Of a DNA stretch of 64,000 nucleotides, positions 25,036 to 32,879 are shown one piece after another. The stretch spans positions 1 to 64,000 of the forward strand of contig NZ_WEGL01000004.1 in the NCBI RefSeq assembly GCF_009604455.1. Reading direction: 5' to 3'. Made by a program: the position numbers and the translations under genes. Numbering within the stretch: position 1 is the stretch's first letter; every line of letters starts with the position of its first letter. The notes beneath the pieces were generated by a model that saw nothing but the letters and a program-made list of their open reading frames with translations, was not told the origin of the DNA and did no database searches. This stretch comes from Streptomyces sp. RB17 (GTDB lineage Bacteria; Actinomycetota; Actinomycetes; Streptomycetales; Streptomycetaceae).

Positions 25036-25073
25036 TTGGTTCAAGTTTGAATCAAACTTACACTGGCGGCATG
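25036..25073 (+). promoter_or_regulatory. Leaderless promoter of marR
   Basis: TTGGTT and TACACT are separated by 17 nt, and the ATG at 25071 follows the -10 box by 6 nt. No ribosome-binding site is present, so the mRNA probably starts at or next to the start codon. Confidence 0.6.
25043..25059. promoter_or_regulatory. MarR operator: perfect 17-bp palindrome
   Basis: AAGTTTGA-A-TCAAACTT is a perfect inverted repeat. It occupies the spacer between TTGGTT (25036-25041) and TACACT (25059-25064), so a bound repressor would block the marR promoter. It also lies just upstream of the leftward ribD-like gene. Confidence 0.75.
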
Positions 25074-25574
25074 ACGACCCGCTGGCTCAGCCCCGAGGAG
25101 CAGCGCGCCTGGCGCGCGTATCTCGCCGCGACGCACCTCCTGGAGGACGCGATCGACCGACAGCTCCAGCAGGACGCCGGCATGCCACACCTGTTCTACT
25201 CCGTGCTGGCCAACCTCTCCGAGGCGCCCGACCGGCGACTGCGGATGACCGACCTCGCCGAGACGCTGAAGATCACGCGCAGCAGGCTGACGTACGCGGT
25301 GACCCGGCTCGAGCGGGACGGGCTGGTGCGCCGGGAGGAGTGCCGCTGGGACAAGCGGAGCAGCATCGCCGTGCTGACGGACGAGGGGATGGCCGTGCTG
25401 GAGCGTACGGCGCCCGGGCATGTCGAGACCGTGCGCGCCACCCTGTTCGACCGGCTCACGCCGGAGCAGGTGGGGCAGCTGGCGGAGATCTGCACGGGGA
25501 TCGCGCGCGGGCTGCAGGGCGACGAGGCCGGGGCGGAGGACGTGCCCTGGCGGCGCCGGTCGTCCTGTTCGTGA
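25071..25574 (+). CDS. MarR-family regulator of the rib-type genes
   Basis: Predicted 167-residue winged-helix protein. The recognition region is RLRMTDLAETLKITRSRLTYAVTRLERDGLVRR (residues about 63-95; wing with DKRSS). It stands between a divergent RibD-like gene and a downstream ribA-like gene, and palindromes with TTTGAA/TTCAAA half-sites occur before itself and before ribA. It is therefore the likely local repressor of all three. The signal it senses is unknown. The first ATG (25071) fits a leaderless transcript; an upstream in-frame start would lie inside the operator. Confidence 0.85.
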   Translation: MTTRWLSPEEQRAWRAYLAATHLLEDAIDRQLQQDAGMPHLFYSVLANLSEAPDRRLRMTDLAETLKITRSRLTYAVTRLERDGLVRREECRWDKRSSIAVLTDEGMAVLERTAPGHVETVRATLFDRLTPEQVGQLAEICTGIARGLQGDEAGAEDVPWRRRSSCS

Positions 25575-25609
25575 TCGCGAGCCGGGAAATCTGATCGCCT
25601 TGAATCTGA

Positions 25610-25674
25610 TTGCTTTAACTTTGAAGCACGAGGTAGGGTCCTTCCCTGTGTACCGCTGCTTCAAATATGAAGCA
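25610..25674 (+). promoter_or_regulatory. Promoter and operator of the ribA-like gene
   Basis: TTGCTT (about 25610-25615) and TAGGGT (about 25634-25639) are 18 nt apart. Downstream, TGCTTCA (25657-25663) and TGAAGCA (25668-25674) form a 7-bp inverted repeat across 4 nt, and an ACTTTGAAGC half-site overlaps the promoter spacer. The half-sites resemble the operator at 25043-25059. Confidence 0.55.
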
Positions 25675-25695
25675 ACAGCCTCCGGAGGGATCCGC

Positions 25696-26328
25696 ATGCC
25701 CGACACCCCCGCCGCCACGCCGCGCGCCCGCGTCCGGGTACCGCTGCGCTTCCACGACGGCTACAGCGTCGACGCCGACCTCGTCACCTTCCACGGCCTC
25801 GCCGACGGTCAGGAGCACGTCGCCGTCGTCCTCGGCGACCCGGCCCCCGGCACCGTCCCGCTGGTGCGTCTGCACTCCGAGTGCCTGACCGGCGACGTCT
25901 TCGGTTCGGCACGCTGCGACTGCGGACCCCAGCTGCGCGAGGCGGTCGAGCGCATCGCCGCCACCGGGGGCGTCCTGCTCTACCTCCGCCAGGAGGGCCG
26001 CGGCATCGGTCTCTACAACAAGCTGGACGCGTACGCCCTCCAGGACCAGGGCCTCGACACCTACGAGGCGAACGCCGCGCTCGGCCTGCCGGAGGACGCC
26101 CGCGACTACACGGCCGCCGCGCAGATGCTCGCCGCCCTCGGCATCGGGGAGCTGGACCTGCTGTCCAACAACCCCGACAAGGCCGAGCAGCTGCGCGCCC
26201 TGGGCGTCGTGGTCCGGGACCGGGTGCCGACCGGTGTCTTCACCACGGCCCACAACGTCCGCTACCTGCGTGCGAAGGTCGTCCACACCCGCCACACCCT
26301 GTCCCTGGCCGAACTGAACGTGGGCTGA
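25696..26328 (+). CDS. ribA: GTP cyclohydrolase II
   Basis: Predicted 210-residue zinc enzyme that opens GTP to 2,5-diamino-6-ribosylamino-pyrimidinone phosphate, formate and pyrophosphate. The zinc cysteines are present in SECLTGDVFGSARCDCG, and the catalytic LRQEGRGIGLYNKL is intact. Asn/Lys of the family appear in LLSNNPDKAEQL. It is a stand-alone RibA, not fused to DHBP synthase. GGAGGG at 25684-25689 supports ATG 25696. The context with a reversed RibD-like protein and MarR suggests an inducible second set of flavin-precursor enzymes. Confidence 0.9.
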   Translation: MPDTPAATPRARVRVPLRFHDGYSVDADLVTFHGLADGQEHVAVVLGDPAPGTVPLVRLHSECLTGDVFGSARCDCGPQLREAVERIAATGGVLLYLRQEGRGIGLYNKLDAYALQDQGLDTYEANAALGLPEDARDYTAAAQMLAALGIGELDLLSNNPDKAEQLRALGVVVRDRVPTGVFTTAHNVRYLRAKVVHTRHTLSLAELNVG

Positions 26329-26855
26329 GCCCGGTGGACAGCCGGGTGATCGGCAGACCCGTTCCACCCTTCCGGCTTCCTCGGTCCGCCTGAGCTGCGG
26401 GTTCGCGTGCGCCACGTGAAACGAATCCGCCGATCACCGCACGTGCCGACGGCCCGGGAGCGGGAGGGCCGGTATGACCGCGGGGGCCGGGGGGCCGATA
26501 CGACTGGCGGGGCCAGGGGGCGGCGGTACGACTGGCGGGGCCAGGGGCCGGTACGGCCGCGAAGCCAGGGGGCCGGTACAGCCGCGAAGCCAGGGGGCCG
26601 GTACGGCCGCGAAGCCAGGGGGCCGATACAGCCGCGGGGCCAAGGGGCCGGTACAGCCGCGGGGCCAAGGGGCCGGTACGGCCGCGGGGCAAGGGGGGCG
26701 CGGGGCCAGGGGGGCGCCGCCACGGCGTACGTGGTGCGGAAGCCGGGCGGGTACGGGCCCGACGCGCCCAGCACCACCCACCGCGCGGCCGTACCGACCC
26801 GACGCGCTCAGCCGGGCGGTGATGCTCGGCGCGGTGTTCTTCGCGGCGAGCGGCG
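26329..26855. other. Non-coding region with minisatellite
   Basis: This 527-bp gap holds the tandem repeat at 26465-26705 and otherwise shows no gene. Frames that stay open through it do so because the repeat has few T/A residues, and the 25-bp period shifts frame each unit. Confidence 0.6.
26465..26705. repeat. 25-bp tandem repeat (minisatellite)
   Basis: Units of the form GGTACGGCCGCGAAGCCAGG plus GGGCC recur with an exact 25-bp step at 26526, 26551, 26576, 26601, 26626, 26651 and 26676, with more diverged units before (about 26472, 26498). Variants differ mainly at TACG/TACA and GCGAAGCC/GCGGGGCC. Confidence 0.9.
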
Positions 26856-27299
26856 CTACGGACGGGTTCCGGCCGTCAGGGGGTGCGGCGGGATGCCGAG
26901 GTCCGTGAGCAGGGCGCGTACCCGGTGTTCGACGGCGTCCCGGATCGGGCGGACCGCCTCGACCCCCTGCCCGGCGGGGTCGTCCAGCTGCCAGTCCAGG
27001 TAACGCTTGCCGGGGAAGACCGGGCAGGCGTCACCGCAGCCCATCGTGATGACCACGTCCGAGGACCGCACCGCCTCGGTGGTCAGGACCTTCGGTGTCT
27101 CGGCGGAGATGTCGACGCCCACCTCCGCCATGGCCTCGACGACGGCGGGGTTGACCGCGTCGGCGGGGGCGGAACCGGCCGAGCGGACCTCGACCCGGTC
27201 GCCGCCGAGGCGGGTGAGGAAGGCGGCGCCCATCTGGGAGCGGCCGGCGTTGTGCACGCAGACGAACAGCACGGAGGGGCGCGGGGCGGCGGAGCTCAT
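26856..27299 (-). CDS. arsC: Arsenate reductase (low-MW phosphatase fold)
   Basis: Predicted 147-residue enzyme that reduces arsenate to arsenite. The P-loop CX5R is VCVHNAGRS near residue 14, and the MGCGDACPVFPGKRY and WQLDDPAGQG motifs match actinobacterial mycothiol/mycoredoxin-coupled ArsC rather than the E. coli glutaredoxin type. It is last in the arsR-aquaporin-arsC operon, 29 bp after the channel gene. Confidence 0.88.
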   Translation of the reverse strand: MSSAAPRPSVLFVCVHNAGRSQMGAAFLTRLGGDRVEVRSAGSAPADAVNPAVVEAMAEVGVDISAETPKVLTTEAVRSSDVVITMGCGDACPVFPGKRYLDWQLDDPAGQGVEAVRPIRDAVEHRVRALLTDLGIPPHPLTAGTRP

Positions 27300-27328
27300 G
27301 GCGGGTGTCCTTGCGGGCGGAGAGACGG

Positions 27329-28063
27329 TCAGGAGGAGGCGGGCTCGGGTTCGCCGTGGGGGACGACGACCTCGCCACTGGCAGGGGCAGGACGGCCGTA
27401 CACGGCGACGACGGCGCCCAGGCCGAGCGCGGCTCCGGCCAGCTGTGCGGCGATGAACGGCACGACGGAGGCGGGGGCGATTCCGGCGAAGGTGTCGGTG
27501 AAGGCCCGGCCGATGGTCACTGCCGGGTTCGCGAACGAGGTGGAGGAGGTGAACCAGTAGGCGGACCCGATGTACGAGGCCACGGCCACCGGCGCCAGGG
27601 ATGTGCGGCCGATGCGGCCGAGGCCGAAGATCAGCAGGATCAGTCCGGCCGTGGCGACCACCTCACCGAGCCACAGGTGCGGGGTGGACCGGTCGTGCGT
27701 GGACCACTCGGCCAACGGCCTGCCGAACATGGCGTCGGCGAGGACGGCCCCGCCGATCCCCCCGACGATCTGGGCGGGCAGGTACGCGGCCACCTCCCCC
27801 AGGGTGAGGCCGTCGGCGTCACGGCGGCCGGTGAACCAGGCGGTGAGGGTGACGACGGGGTTGAAGTGCCCGCCGGAGACCGGCCCGAAGAGCAGGATCA
27901 GGACGCCGAGGCCGAGAACCGTGGCGAGGGAGTTGGCGAGGAGCTGCACGCCCACGTCGTGCGACAGCTCGGTGGCCTGGATGCCGGAGCCGACGACGAC
28001 CGCGACCAGCAGCCCGGTTCCGAGGGCTTCGGCGGCGAGCCGTCGGCCCAGGGACGCGGTCAC
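27329..28063 (-). CDS. MIP/aquaporin channel in the ars operon (AqpS-like)
   Basis: Predicted 244-residue six-helix channel. The two half-helix motifs appear as GGHFNPVVT (first NPA changed to NPV) and FANPAVTIG. The GTG start overlaps the arsR stop (GTGA), so translation is coupled. In Sinorhizobium meliloti the arsR-aqpS-arsC operon uses such a channel to let arsenite leave down its gradient, and the same job is inferred here because no ArsB or Acr3 pump gene is present. Confidence 0.85.
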   Translation of the reverse strand: MTASLGRRLAAEALGTGLLVAVVVGSGIQATELSHDVGVQLLANSLATVLGLGVLILLFGPVSGGHFNPVVTLTAWFTGRRDADGLTLGEVAAYLPAQIVGGIGGAVLADAMFGRPLAEWSTHDRSTPHLWLGEVVATAGLILLIFGLGRIGRTSLAPVAVASYIGSAYWFTSSTSFANPAVTIGRAFTDTFAGIAPASVVPFIAAQLAGAALGLGAVVAVYGRPAPASGEVVVPHGEPEPASS

Positions 28064-28437
28064 GCGGTGGCTCCGGCGGTCCTGGGCGTGGTGAGGAATG
28101 CGGCGAGCTGGTCGAGGACGCCGGGCAGCACCCAGTAGTAGACCCATGTCCCGCGCCGCTCGCAGTCGATGAGACCGGCCTGGCGCAGGAGCTTGAGGTG
28201 GTGGGAGATCGTCGGCTGGGACAGGTCGAAGGCCGGTGTCATCTCGCACACGCACACCTCGCCGCCCTCCCGTGAGGCGATCATCGACAGCAGCCGCAGT
28301 CGGACCGGGTCCCCGAGGGCCTTGAACACCTTCGCCAGCTCCGCCGCCCTCTCATCCTCCAGCGGCGCGGACGCGAGTCCCTCGCAGCAGGCGCCGGCCG
28401 GGTCCTGGCCGATCACCTCAAGCTCTTGTTTCGACAT
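28060..28437 (-). CDS. arsR: ArsR-family metalloregulator
   Basis: Predicted 125-residue winged-helix repressor. Motif EVCVCEM matches the ELCVCDL arsenite-binding site, and the recognition helix is LSQPTISHHLKLLRQAGLI. An extra CC pair near residue 17 could add thiol ligands. It is first in the operon with the channel and arsC and divergent from arsM. GAGG lies 1-5 nt before ATG. Confidence 0.92.
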   Translation of the reverse strand: MSKQELEVIGQDPAGACCEGLASAPLEDERAAELAKVFKALGDPVRLRLLSMIASREGGEVCVCEMTPAFDLSQPTISHHLKLLRQAGLIDCERRGTWVYYWVLPGVLDQLAAFLTTPRTAGATA

Positions 28438-28442
28438 GCCTC

Positions 28443-28494
28443 TATGTTGACGTTTTTCGATTCACGGCGCAAGGTTGCATCAACGAACGTCAAT
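28443..28494. promoter_or_regulatory. ArsR operators and arsM promoter
   Basis: Two related sequences face each other: TTGACGTTTTTCGAT on the plus strand from 28447 and TTGACGTTCGTTGAT on the minus strand from 28493. The first also forms a promoter for arsM, TTGACG-N17-CAAGGT (28447-28475). This opposed arrangement would let ArsR control both directions. Confidence 0.6.
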
Positions 28495-28543
28495 ACAAGC
28501 CGTTCCGGGGCACCGCCATGCCCCGTCACCCAGGAGTGAAGTC

Positions 28544-29302
28544 ATGAGCGAGCAGTACACCGACCTTCGCGAAACCGTCCGCCGGCGCTACGCCGCCGCA
28601 GCCGTGCAGGTCACCGCAGGCGGCACCGCCTGCTGTGGCCCCCAGCCCGTCGAGGTCGACGAGAACTTCGGTTCCACCCTCTACGCCGCCGACGAGCGCG
28701 ACGCCCTTCCCGCCGAGGCCGTCGCCGCCTCCCTCGGCTGCGGCAACCCCACCGCCGTCGCCGAACTCCACGAGGGCGAACGCGTCCTCGACCTCGGCTC
28801 CGGCGGCGGCATCGACGTCCTGCTCTCCGCTCGCCGTGTCGGCCCGACCGGCAAGGCGTACGGACTGGACATGACCGAGGAGATGCTCGCCCTGGCCCTC
28901 GCCAACGCCGAGAAGGCGGGCGCGACGAACGTCGAGTTCCTCAAGGGCACCATCGAGTCCATCCCGCTGCCCGCGAACACCATCGACGTGGTCATCTCCA
29001 ACTGCGTGATCAACCTGTCCGTCGACAAGCCCGCCGTCTTCGCCGAGACCTACCGCGTCCTCAGGCCCGGCGGCCGTATCGGCGTCTCGGACGTCGTCGC
29101 CGACGACACGCTCGCACCTGAACAGCGTGCCGAGCGCGGTGACTACGTCGGTTGCATCGCCGGGGCGCTGTCCTTCGCCGAGTACCGCGCCGGCCTGGAA
29201 GCCGCCGGCTTCACCGGCATCGAGATCACCCCGACGCACGCGGTCGCGGACGGCATGCACTCGGCGATCGTCCGGGCCACCAAGCCACGGCAGACCCGCT
29301 GA
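28544..29302 (+). CDS. arsM: Arsenite S-adenosylmethionine methyltransferase
   Basis: Predicted 252-residue enzyme that methylates arsenite to mono- and dimethylated species. Motif I is VLDLGSGGGIDVLLSA. The conserved cysteines are visible in GGTACCGP, in ISNCVINLS and in GCIAGALS. CAGGAG upstream supports ATG 28544. A small hairpin (CGCTCGGGCGAGCG, 29308-29321) directly follows the stop. It is divergent from arsR, which fits induction by arsenite. Confidence 0.92.
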   Translation: MSEQYTDLRETVRRRYAAAAVQVTAGGTACCGPQPVEVDENFGSTLYAADERDALPAEAVAASLGCGNPTAVAELHEGERVLDLGSGGGIDVLLSARRVGPTGKAYGLDMTEEMLALALANAEKAGATNVEFLKGTIESIPLPANTIDVVISNCVINLSVDKPAVFAETYRVLRPGGRIGVSDVVADDTLAPEQRAERGDYVGCIAGALSFAEYRAGLEAAGFTGIEITPTHAVADGMHSAIVRATKPRQTR

Positions 29303-29741
29303 CGCATCGCTCGGGCGAGCGTGAGGGACGGTCCGGATGAGCCGACGGTGCGGCACGGGCCGCTCGGCGGTTGAGGTACGCCGGCACCGCGAAGACGGAC
29401 CGTTCGGCGCGGACCGGTGCAGGGCACTGCCGGTGGTGTCCACGAACTCCCCCGGGATGGCGTCAGCATCCGGGCGTGCCTCCGCGGTTCGCGGTTCTCG
29501 GGCTCGCCTGTCCATTCATGGGCGGCGAAGACGACGGTAAGGAAGCGGGCGAACTTGGCGTTCCGGCTGCGCTGAAGGAGGACGATCCGGTTGGCACCCT
29601 GGACACACGTGGGGCGTCCCCGGCCCGTCCGCTCACGCATCGCTCACGCACGCGACCAAGGAGACGGAGCGCCCCGACCAGTCAGAGTCGGTCGGGGCGC
29701 TTCGCAGCAGGTCAGAGGGCATGTAGCCCGCCTGCGCACCG
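29303..29741. other. Intergenic region between arsM and tRNA-Lys
   Basis: No gene is supported in this 439-bp region. A plus-strand frame from 29371 encodes a Pro/Arg-rich sequence that ends inside the tRNA and looks random. The only clear element is the terminator at 29668-29701. Confidence 0.5.
29668..29701. terminator. Terminator after tRNA-Lys
   Basis: AGCGCCCCGACC (29668-29679) pairs with GGTCGGGGCGCT (29690-29701) over a 10-nt loop. It lies 40 nt downstream of the leftward tRNA. Confidence 0.75.
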
Positions 29742-29814
29742 TAGGCCCTGTGGGACTCGAACCCACAACCAATGGATTAAAAGTCCACTGCTCTGCCAAT
29801 TGAGCTAAGGGCCC
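29742..29814 (-). tRNA. tRNA-Lys (UUU)
   Basis: A 73-nt cloverleaf on the minus strand: acceptor GGGCCCT/AGGGCCT, D-arm TAGCTCAATTGGCAGAGCA, anticodon loop CTTTTAA (TTT) on a GTGGA/TCCAT stem, T-loop TTCGAGT. The CCA end is not encoded. Confidence 0.95.
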
Positions 29815-29913
29815 GGGCGATGTTGCCTGTCCGAGCATAGCCGGACGAGGCCGTGTCTCCGATCGGGTATCGGTGACCCGGCCGCGTCGGGAGGGGAGCA
29901 AGGAACCGGATGG

Positions 29914-31449
29914 TCACTTTTCGACCGGGTTCGGGGCCGGGGTGCGGTCCGTGCTGAGGAACCAGTGGCGGGCCGAGGCCAGCCACCAGGTCGCGGCGAA
30001 GCCGAGGACGACCAGTACGGCGACGGGGGCGTAGTTGAAGGTCTTCCAGGTGACCGGGGAGACCTGCGGGAGCATGAAGAGGATCGTGATCACGACCACC
30101 CAGGTCACGGAGACGACGCCGATCGGGACGGACCAGCGGCCCAGGTGCCAGGGGCCGCGTTCGAAGGCGGCGCCCCTGCGGACCCGCAGGTAGGTCGGGA
30201 CGACGTACGCGATGTAGAGGCCGATGACGGCGATCGAGGTCACCGCCGCGTACGCCGTCGAGTTGATCAGGTAGGGCAGGCCGAGGGCCAGGGCGGCCAG
30301 CGCGGCCAGCCAGACCGCGGCCACGGGGGTGCGGGTGCGCGGGCTGACCGTGTGCCAGACGTGGGAGAAGGGCAGCGCGCCGTCGCGTGAAAAGGCGTAG
30401 ATCATACGGCTGTTGGCGGTGACCGACGCCATGCCGCAGAAGAGCTGGGCACCGATCACGACCAGGAGCAGCAGCTTGCCCGTCGTCGCTCCCAGCGCGT
30501 CCAGGAGGATCTGGGCCGGGGGCGCGCCCGTCGGCGACGTCAGTTCCCTGTCGTACGACTGGATCGCGAACGTGAAGCCGAGCAGGAGCACGAAGCCGGC
30601 GATCCAGGAGGTCCAGATCGAGCGGACGATGCCCTTCGGGCCGGCCGTGGAGGCGTCGTGGGTCTCCTCGGTCATGTGGGCGGAGGCGTCGTAGCCGGTG
30701 AAGGTGTACTGGGCCATGAGGAGGCCCAGGAGGACGACGTACGTACCGCTGCCCCAGCCCGTCTCGTTGACGAACTTCGTGAACACGAACGTAGCCGACT
30801 GGTGGTGGTCGGGGACGAGGGCGAGCGTGCCGACGATCACCGCCACGCCCAGCACGTGCCACCACACGCTCACGTCGTTCAGGAACGCGACGATCCGCAC
30901 GCCGAAGGTGTTCAGCAGGCCGTGGAGGATCAGGATCGCCGCGAACAGGAGGACCGTGCGGCCCGGGGTCACCACGAAGTCGAACTGGAGGTTCAGGTAC
31001 GCGCCGAGGAAGGCGGCCGCGCCGAAGTCGATGCCCGCGGTCACCGCGACCTGGCCGAGCACGTTGAACCAGCCCGTGAACCAGGCCCAGGCCGCCGCCG
31101 AGCGCGCGGGTGCCAGGCGGTGCGCCCAGAAGTACAGGCCCGCCGAGGTGGGGTACGCCGAGCAGATCTCGGCCATGGACAGGCCGACGAACAGTGTCAT
31201 CAGGCCCACCGCCACCCAGCCCCAGGTGATCACCGCGGGCCCGCCGGTGGTCATGCCGAAGAGGTAGAGGGTCAGGCAGCCGGACAGCACCGAGATGATC
31301 GTGAAGGAGACGGCGTAGTTCGAGAACGCCGACATCCTGCGGGCCAGGACCTGGGTGTAGCCGAGTTGGGCCAGCCGCTCCTCGTCGGACGGCAGGCCGC
31401 CGTCCGGCAGACGGTTCGTTCCGCTGCCCGCTCTTGCTTCATCTGTCAT
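29914..31449 (-). CDS. APC-family amino acid/amine permease
   Basis: Predicted 511-residue membrane transporter with about 12 hydrophobic segments. The N-terminal DEERLAQLGYTQVLARRMSAFSNYAVSF and AEICSAYPTSAGLYFWA are typical of the GABA/choline-type APC permeases. Later FTGYDASAHMTEET is a conserved loop of this family. ATG 31449 is the first start giving family-like sequence; upstream in-frame sequence is Arg/Gly-rich. A Crp-like palindrome lies 27-42 bp upstream. The substrate is probably an amino acid or polyamine but cannot be fixed. Confidence 0.85.
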   Translation of the reverse strand: MTDEARAGSGTNRLPDGGLPSDEERLAQLGYTQVLARRMSAFSNYAVSFTIISVLSGCLTLYLFGMTTGGPAVITWGWVAVGLMTLFVGLSMAEICSAYPTSAGLYFWAHRLAPARSAAAWAWFTGWFNVLGQVAVTAGIDFGAAAFLGAYLNLQFDFVVTPGRTVLLFAAILILHGLLNTFGVRIVAFLNDVSVWWHVLGVAVIVGTLALVPDHHQSATFVFTKFVNETGWGSGTYVVLLGLLMAQYTFTGYDASAHMTEETHDASTAGPKGIVRSIWTSWIAGFVLLLGFTFAIQSYDRELTSPTGAPPAQILLDALGATTGKLLLLVVIGAQLFCGMASVTANSRMIYAFSRDGALPFSHVWHTVSPRTRTPVAAVWLAALAALALGLPYLINSTAYAAVTSIAVIGLYIAYVVPTYLRVRRGAAFERGPWHLGRWSVPIGVVSVTWVVVITILFMLPQVSPVTWKTFNYAPVAVLVVLGFAATWWLASARHWFLSTDRTPAPNPVEK

Positions 31450-31475
31450 GGACCCAGCAATTCCCTCCCATGCCC

Positions 31476-31491
31476 GGTGATATGCGTCACA
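31476..31491. promoter_or_regulatory. Crp-like binding site between permease and glgM
   Basis: GGTGATATGCGTCACA has TGTGA-N6-TCACC symmetry (minus strand) and fits the GTG-N6-GNCAC consensus reported for Streptomyces Crp. It is 27 bp from the permease start and about 200 bp from glgM. Confidence 0.5.
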
Positions 31492-31688
31492 AGCCTCGCG
31501 TCCTAGCGTGGATTCGGGGTCCGCGGTTCCCGCTCTCCCGTCCCGCCGCCGCGGGGTCGCGGACTCCCTGGTCAGACCGGGCACAGACATGCCGCTCAGC
31601 GCACCCCGCCCCCCGCCTCCCGCACCGGGGCCGGACCTCGGCATGCACGAAAACCGCCGCTCGCGGCCGTAGACGTCAGGAAGTACGG

Positions 31689-32879
31689 ATGAACACACGC
31701 GTGGATCTGCTCACCAAGGAATTCCCGCCCGCCGTCTACGGCGGCGCCGGCGTGCACGTGACAGAACTGGCCCGGCACCTGCGCACCCTGGTGGACCTGC
31801 GGGTGCACTGCTTCGGCGAACCGCGCCCGGAGCCGGGGGTGTCCGCGTACCGGGAGCCGCGTCTGACGGACGGCGCCAATCCCGCGCTGCGCACCCTCGC
31901 CACGAACGTCGAGATGGGAGCCGGATGCGAGGGCGCGGACCTGGTGCACAGCCACACCTGGTACGCCAACTCCGCGGGCCAGCTGGCCCGGACGCTGTAC
32001 GGCATCCCGCACGTGGTGACCACGCACAGCCTGGAGCCCCTGCGGCCCTGGAAGGCGGAGCAGCTGGGCGGCGGCTACCGGCTCTCCTCGCTGGTGGAAC
32101 GCACCGCCGTCACCACGGCGGACGCGGTGATCGCCGTGTCGCACGGCATGCGCGAGGACGTGCTGCGCGTCTATCCGGACGTCGATCCGGAGCGGGTGCA
32201 CGTCGTGCACAACGGCATCGACACCGAGGTGCACCGGCCCGATGCGGGCACGGCAGCGCTGGAGCGGTACGGCATCGATCCGGACCGGCCGATCGTGCTG
32301 TTCGTGGGGCGGGTGACCCGGCAGAAGGGGCTGCCCCATCTGCTGCGGGCCGCCTTCGAGCTGGATCCGGCGGCGCAGCTGGTGCTGTGCTGCGGCCGGC
32401 CGGACACCCCCGAGATCGCGGCGGAGACGGCCGCGCTGGTCGACGAACTGCACCGGAACCGGGCGGGTGTCGTCCGCATCGACGGCATGCTGGACGTGGC
32501 CACGCTGCGTCAACTGCTCACCCATGCCACGGTGTTCGTCTGCCCTTCGCTGTACGAGCCGATGGGCATCGTCAACCTGGAGGCGATGGCCTGCGGTACG
32601 GCCGTGGTGGCCACCGCCACCGGGGGGATCCCCGAGGTGGTGGACGACGGGGTGACCGGACTGCTGGTGCCGGTGGAGCAGGAGCAGGACGGCACGGGCA
32701 CCCCGCTGGATCCCCAGCGCTTCGCCTCCGACTTCGCCGCGGCCGTGAACCAGTTGCTCACCCAGCCGGAACGGGCCCGTGCGATGGGCGAGGCCGGGCT
32801 GGCGCGGGCCCGGGACCGCTTCTCCTGGCGGGCGGCGGCCGAGCGGGTGCTGGACGTCTACCGCGAGGTCCTGGCCTAG
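31689..32879 (+). CDS. glgM: Glycogen-synthase-like GT4 glycosyltransferase, probable maltose-1-phosphate synthase
   Basis: Predicted 396-residue GT-B enzyme of the corynebacterial GlgA type. The start KEFPPAVYGGAGVHVTELARHL is the donor-site loop, and the nucleotide-binding part has VLFVGRVTRQKGLPHLLRA and PSLYEPMGIVNLEAMACGTAVV. In mycobacteria this family (GlgM) joins ADP-glucose and glucose-1-phosphate to make alpha-maltose-1-phosphate, the donor for GlgE. GlgE and GlgB are encoded 16-18 kb to the right in this window, which supports that role. AGGAAG precedes ATG 31689. No glgC is adjacent. Confidence 0.85.
   Translation: MNTRVDLLTKEFPPAVYGGAGVHVTELARHLRTLVDLRVHCFGEPRPEPGVSAYREPRLTDGANPALRTLATNVEMGAGCEGADLVHSHTWYANSAGQLARTLYGIPHVVTTHSLEPLRPWKAEQLGGGYRLSSLVERTAVTTADAVIAVSHGMREDVLRVYPDVDPERVHVVHNGIDTEVHRPDAGTAALERYGIDPDRPIVLFVGRVTRQKGLPHLLRAAFELDPAAQLVLCCGRPDTPEIAAETAALVDELHRNRAGVVRIDGMLDVATLRQLLTHATVFVCPSLYEPMGIVNLEAMACGTAVVATATGGIPEVVDDGVTGLLVPVEQEQDGTGTPLDPQRFASDFAAAVNQLLTQPERARAMGEAGLARARDRFSWRAAAERVLDVYREVLA

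Noticed and set aside
26407..27003. Open frames through the minisatellite
   Set aside because: The 25-bp period changes frame each unit, and the open frames simply reflect the near absence of stop triplets in the GC-rich units.
29371..29808. Plus-strand frame between arsM and tRNA-Lys
   Set aside because: Its product is random-looking and runs into the tRNA gene on the other strand.
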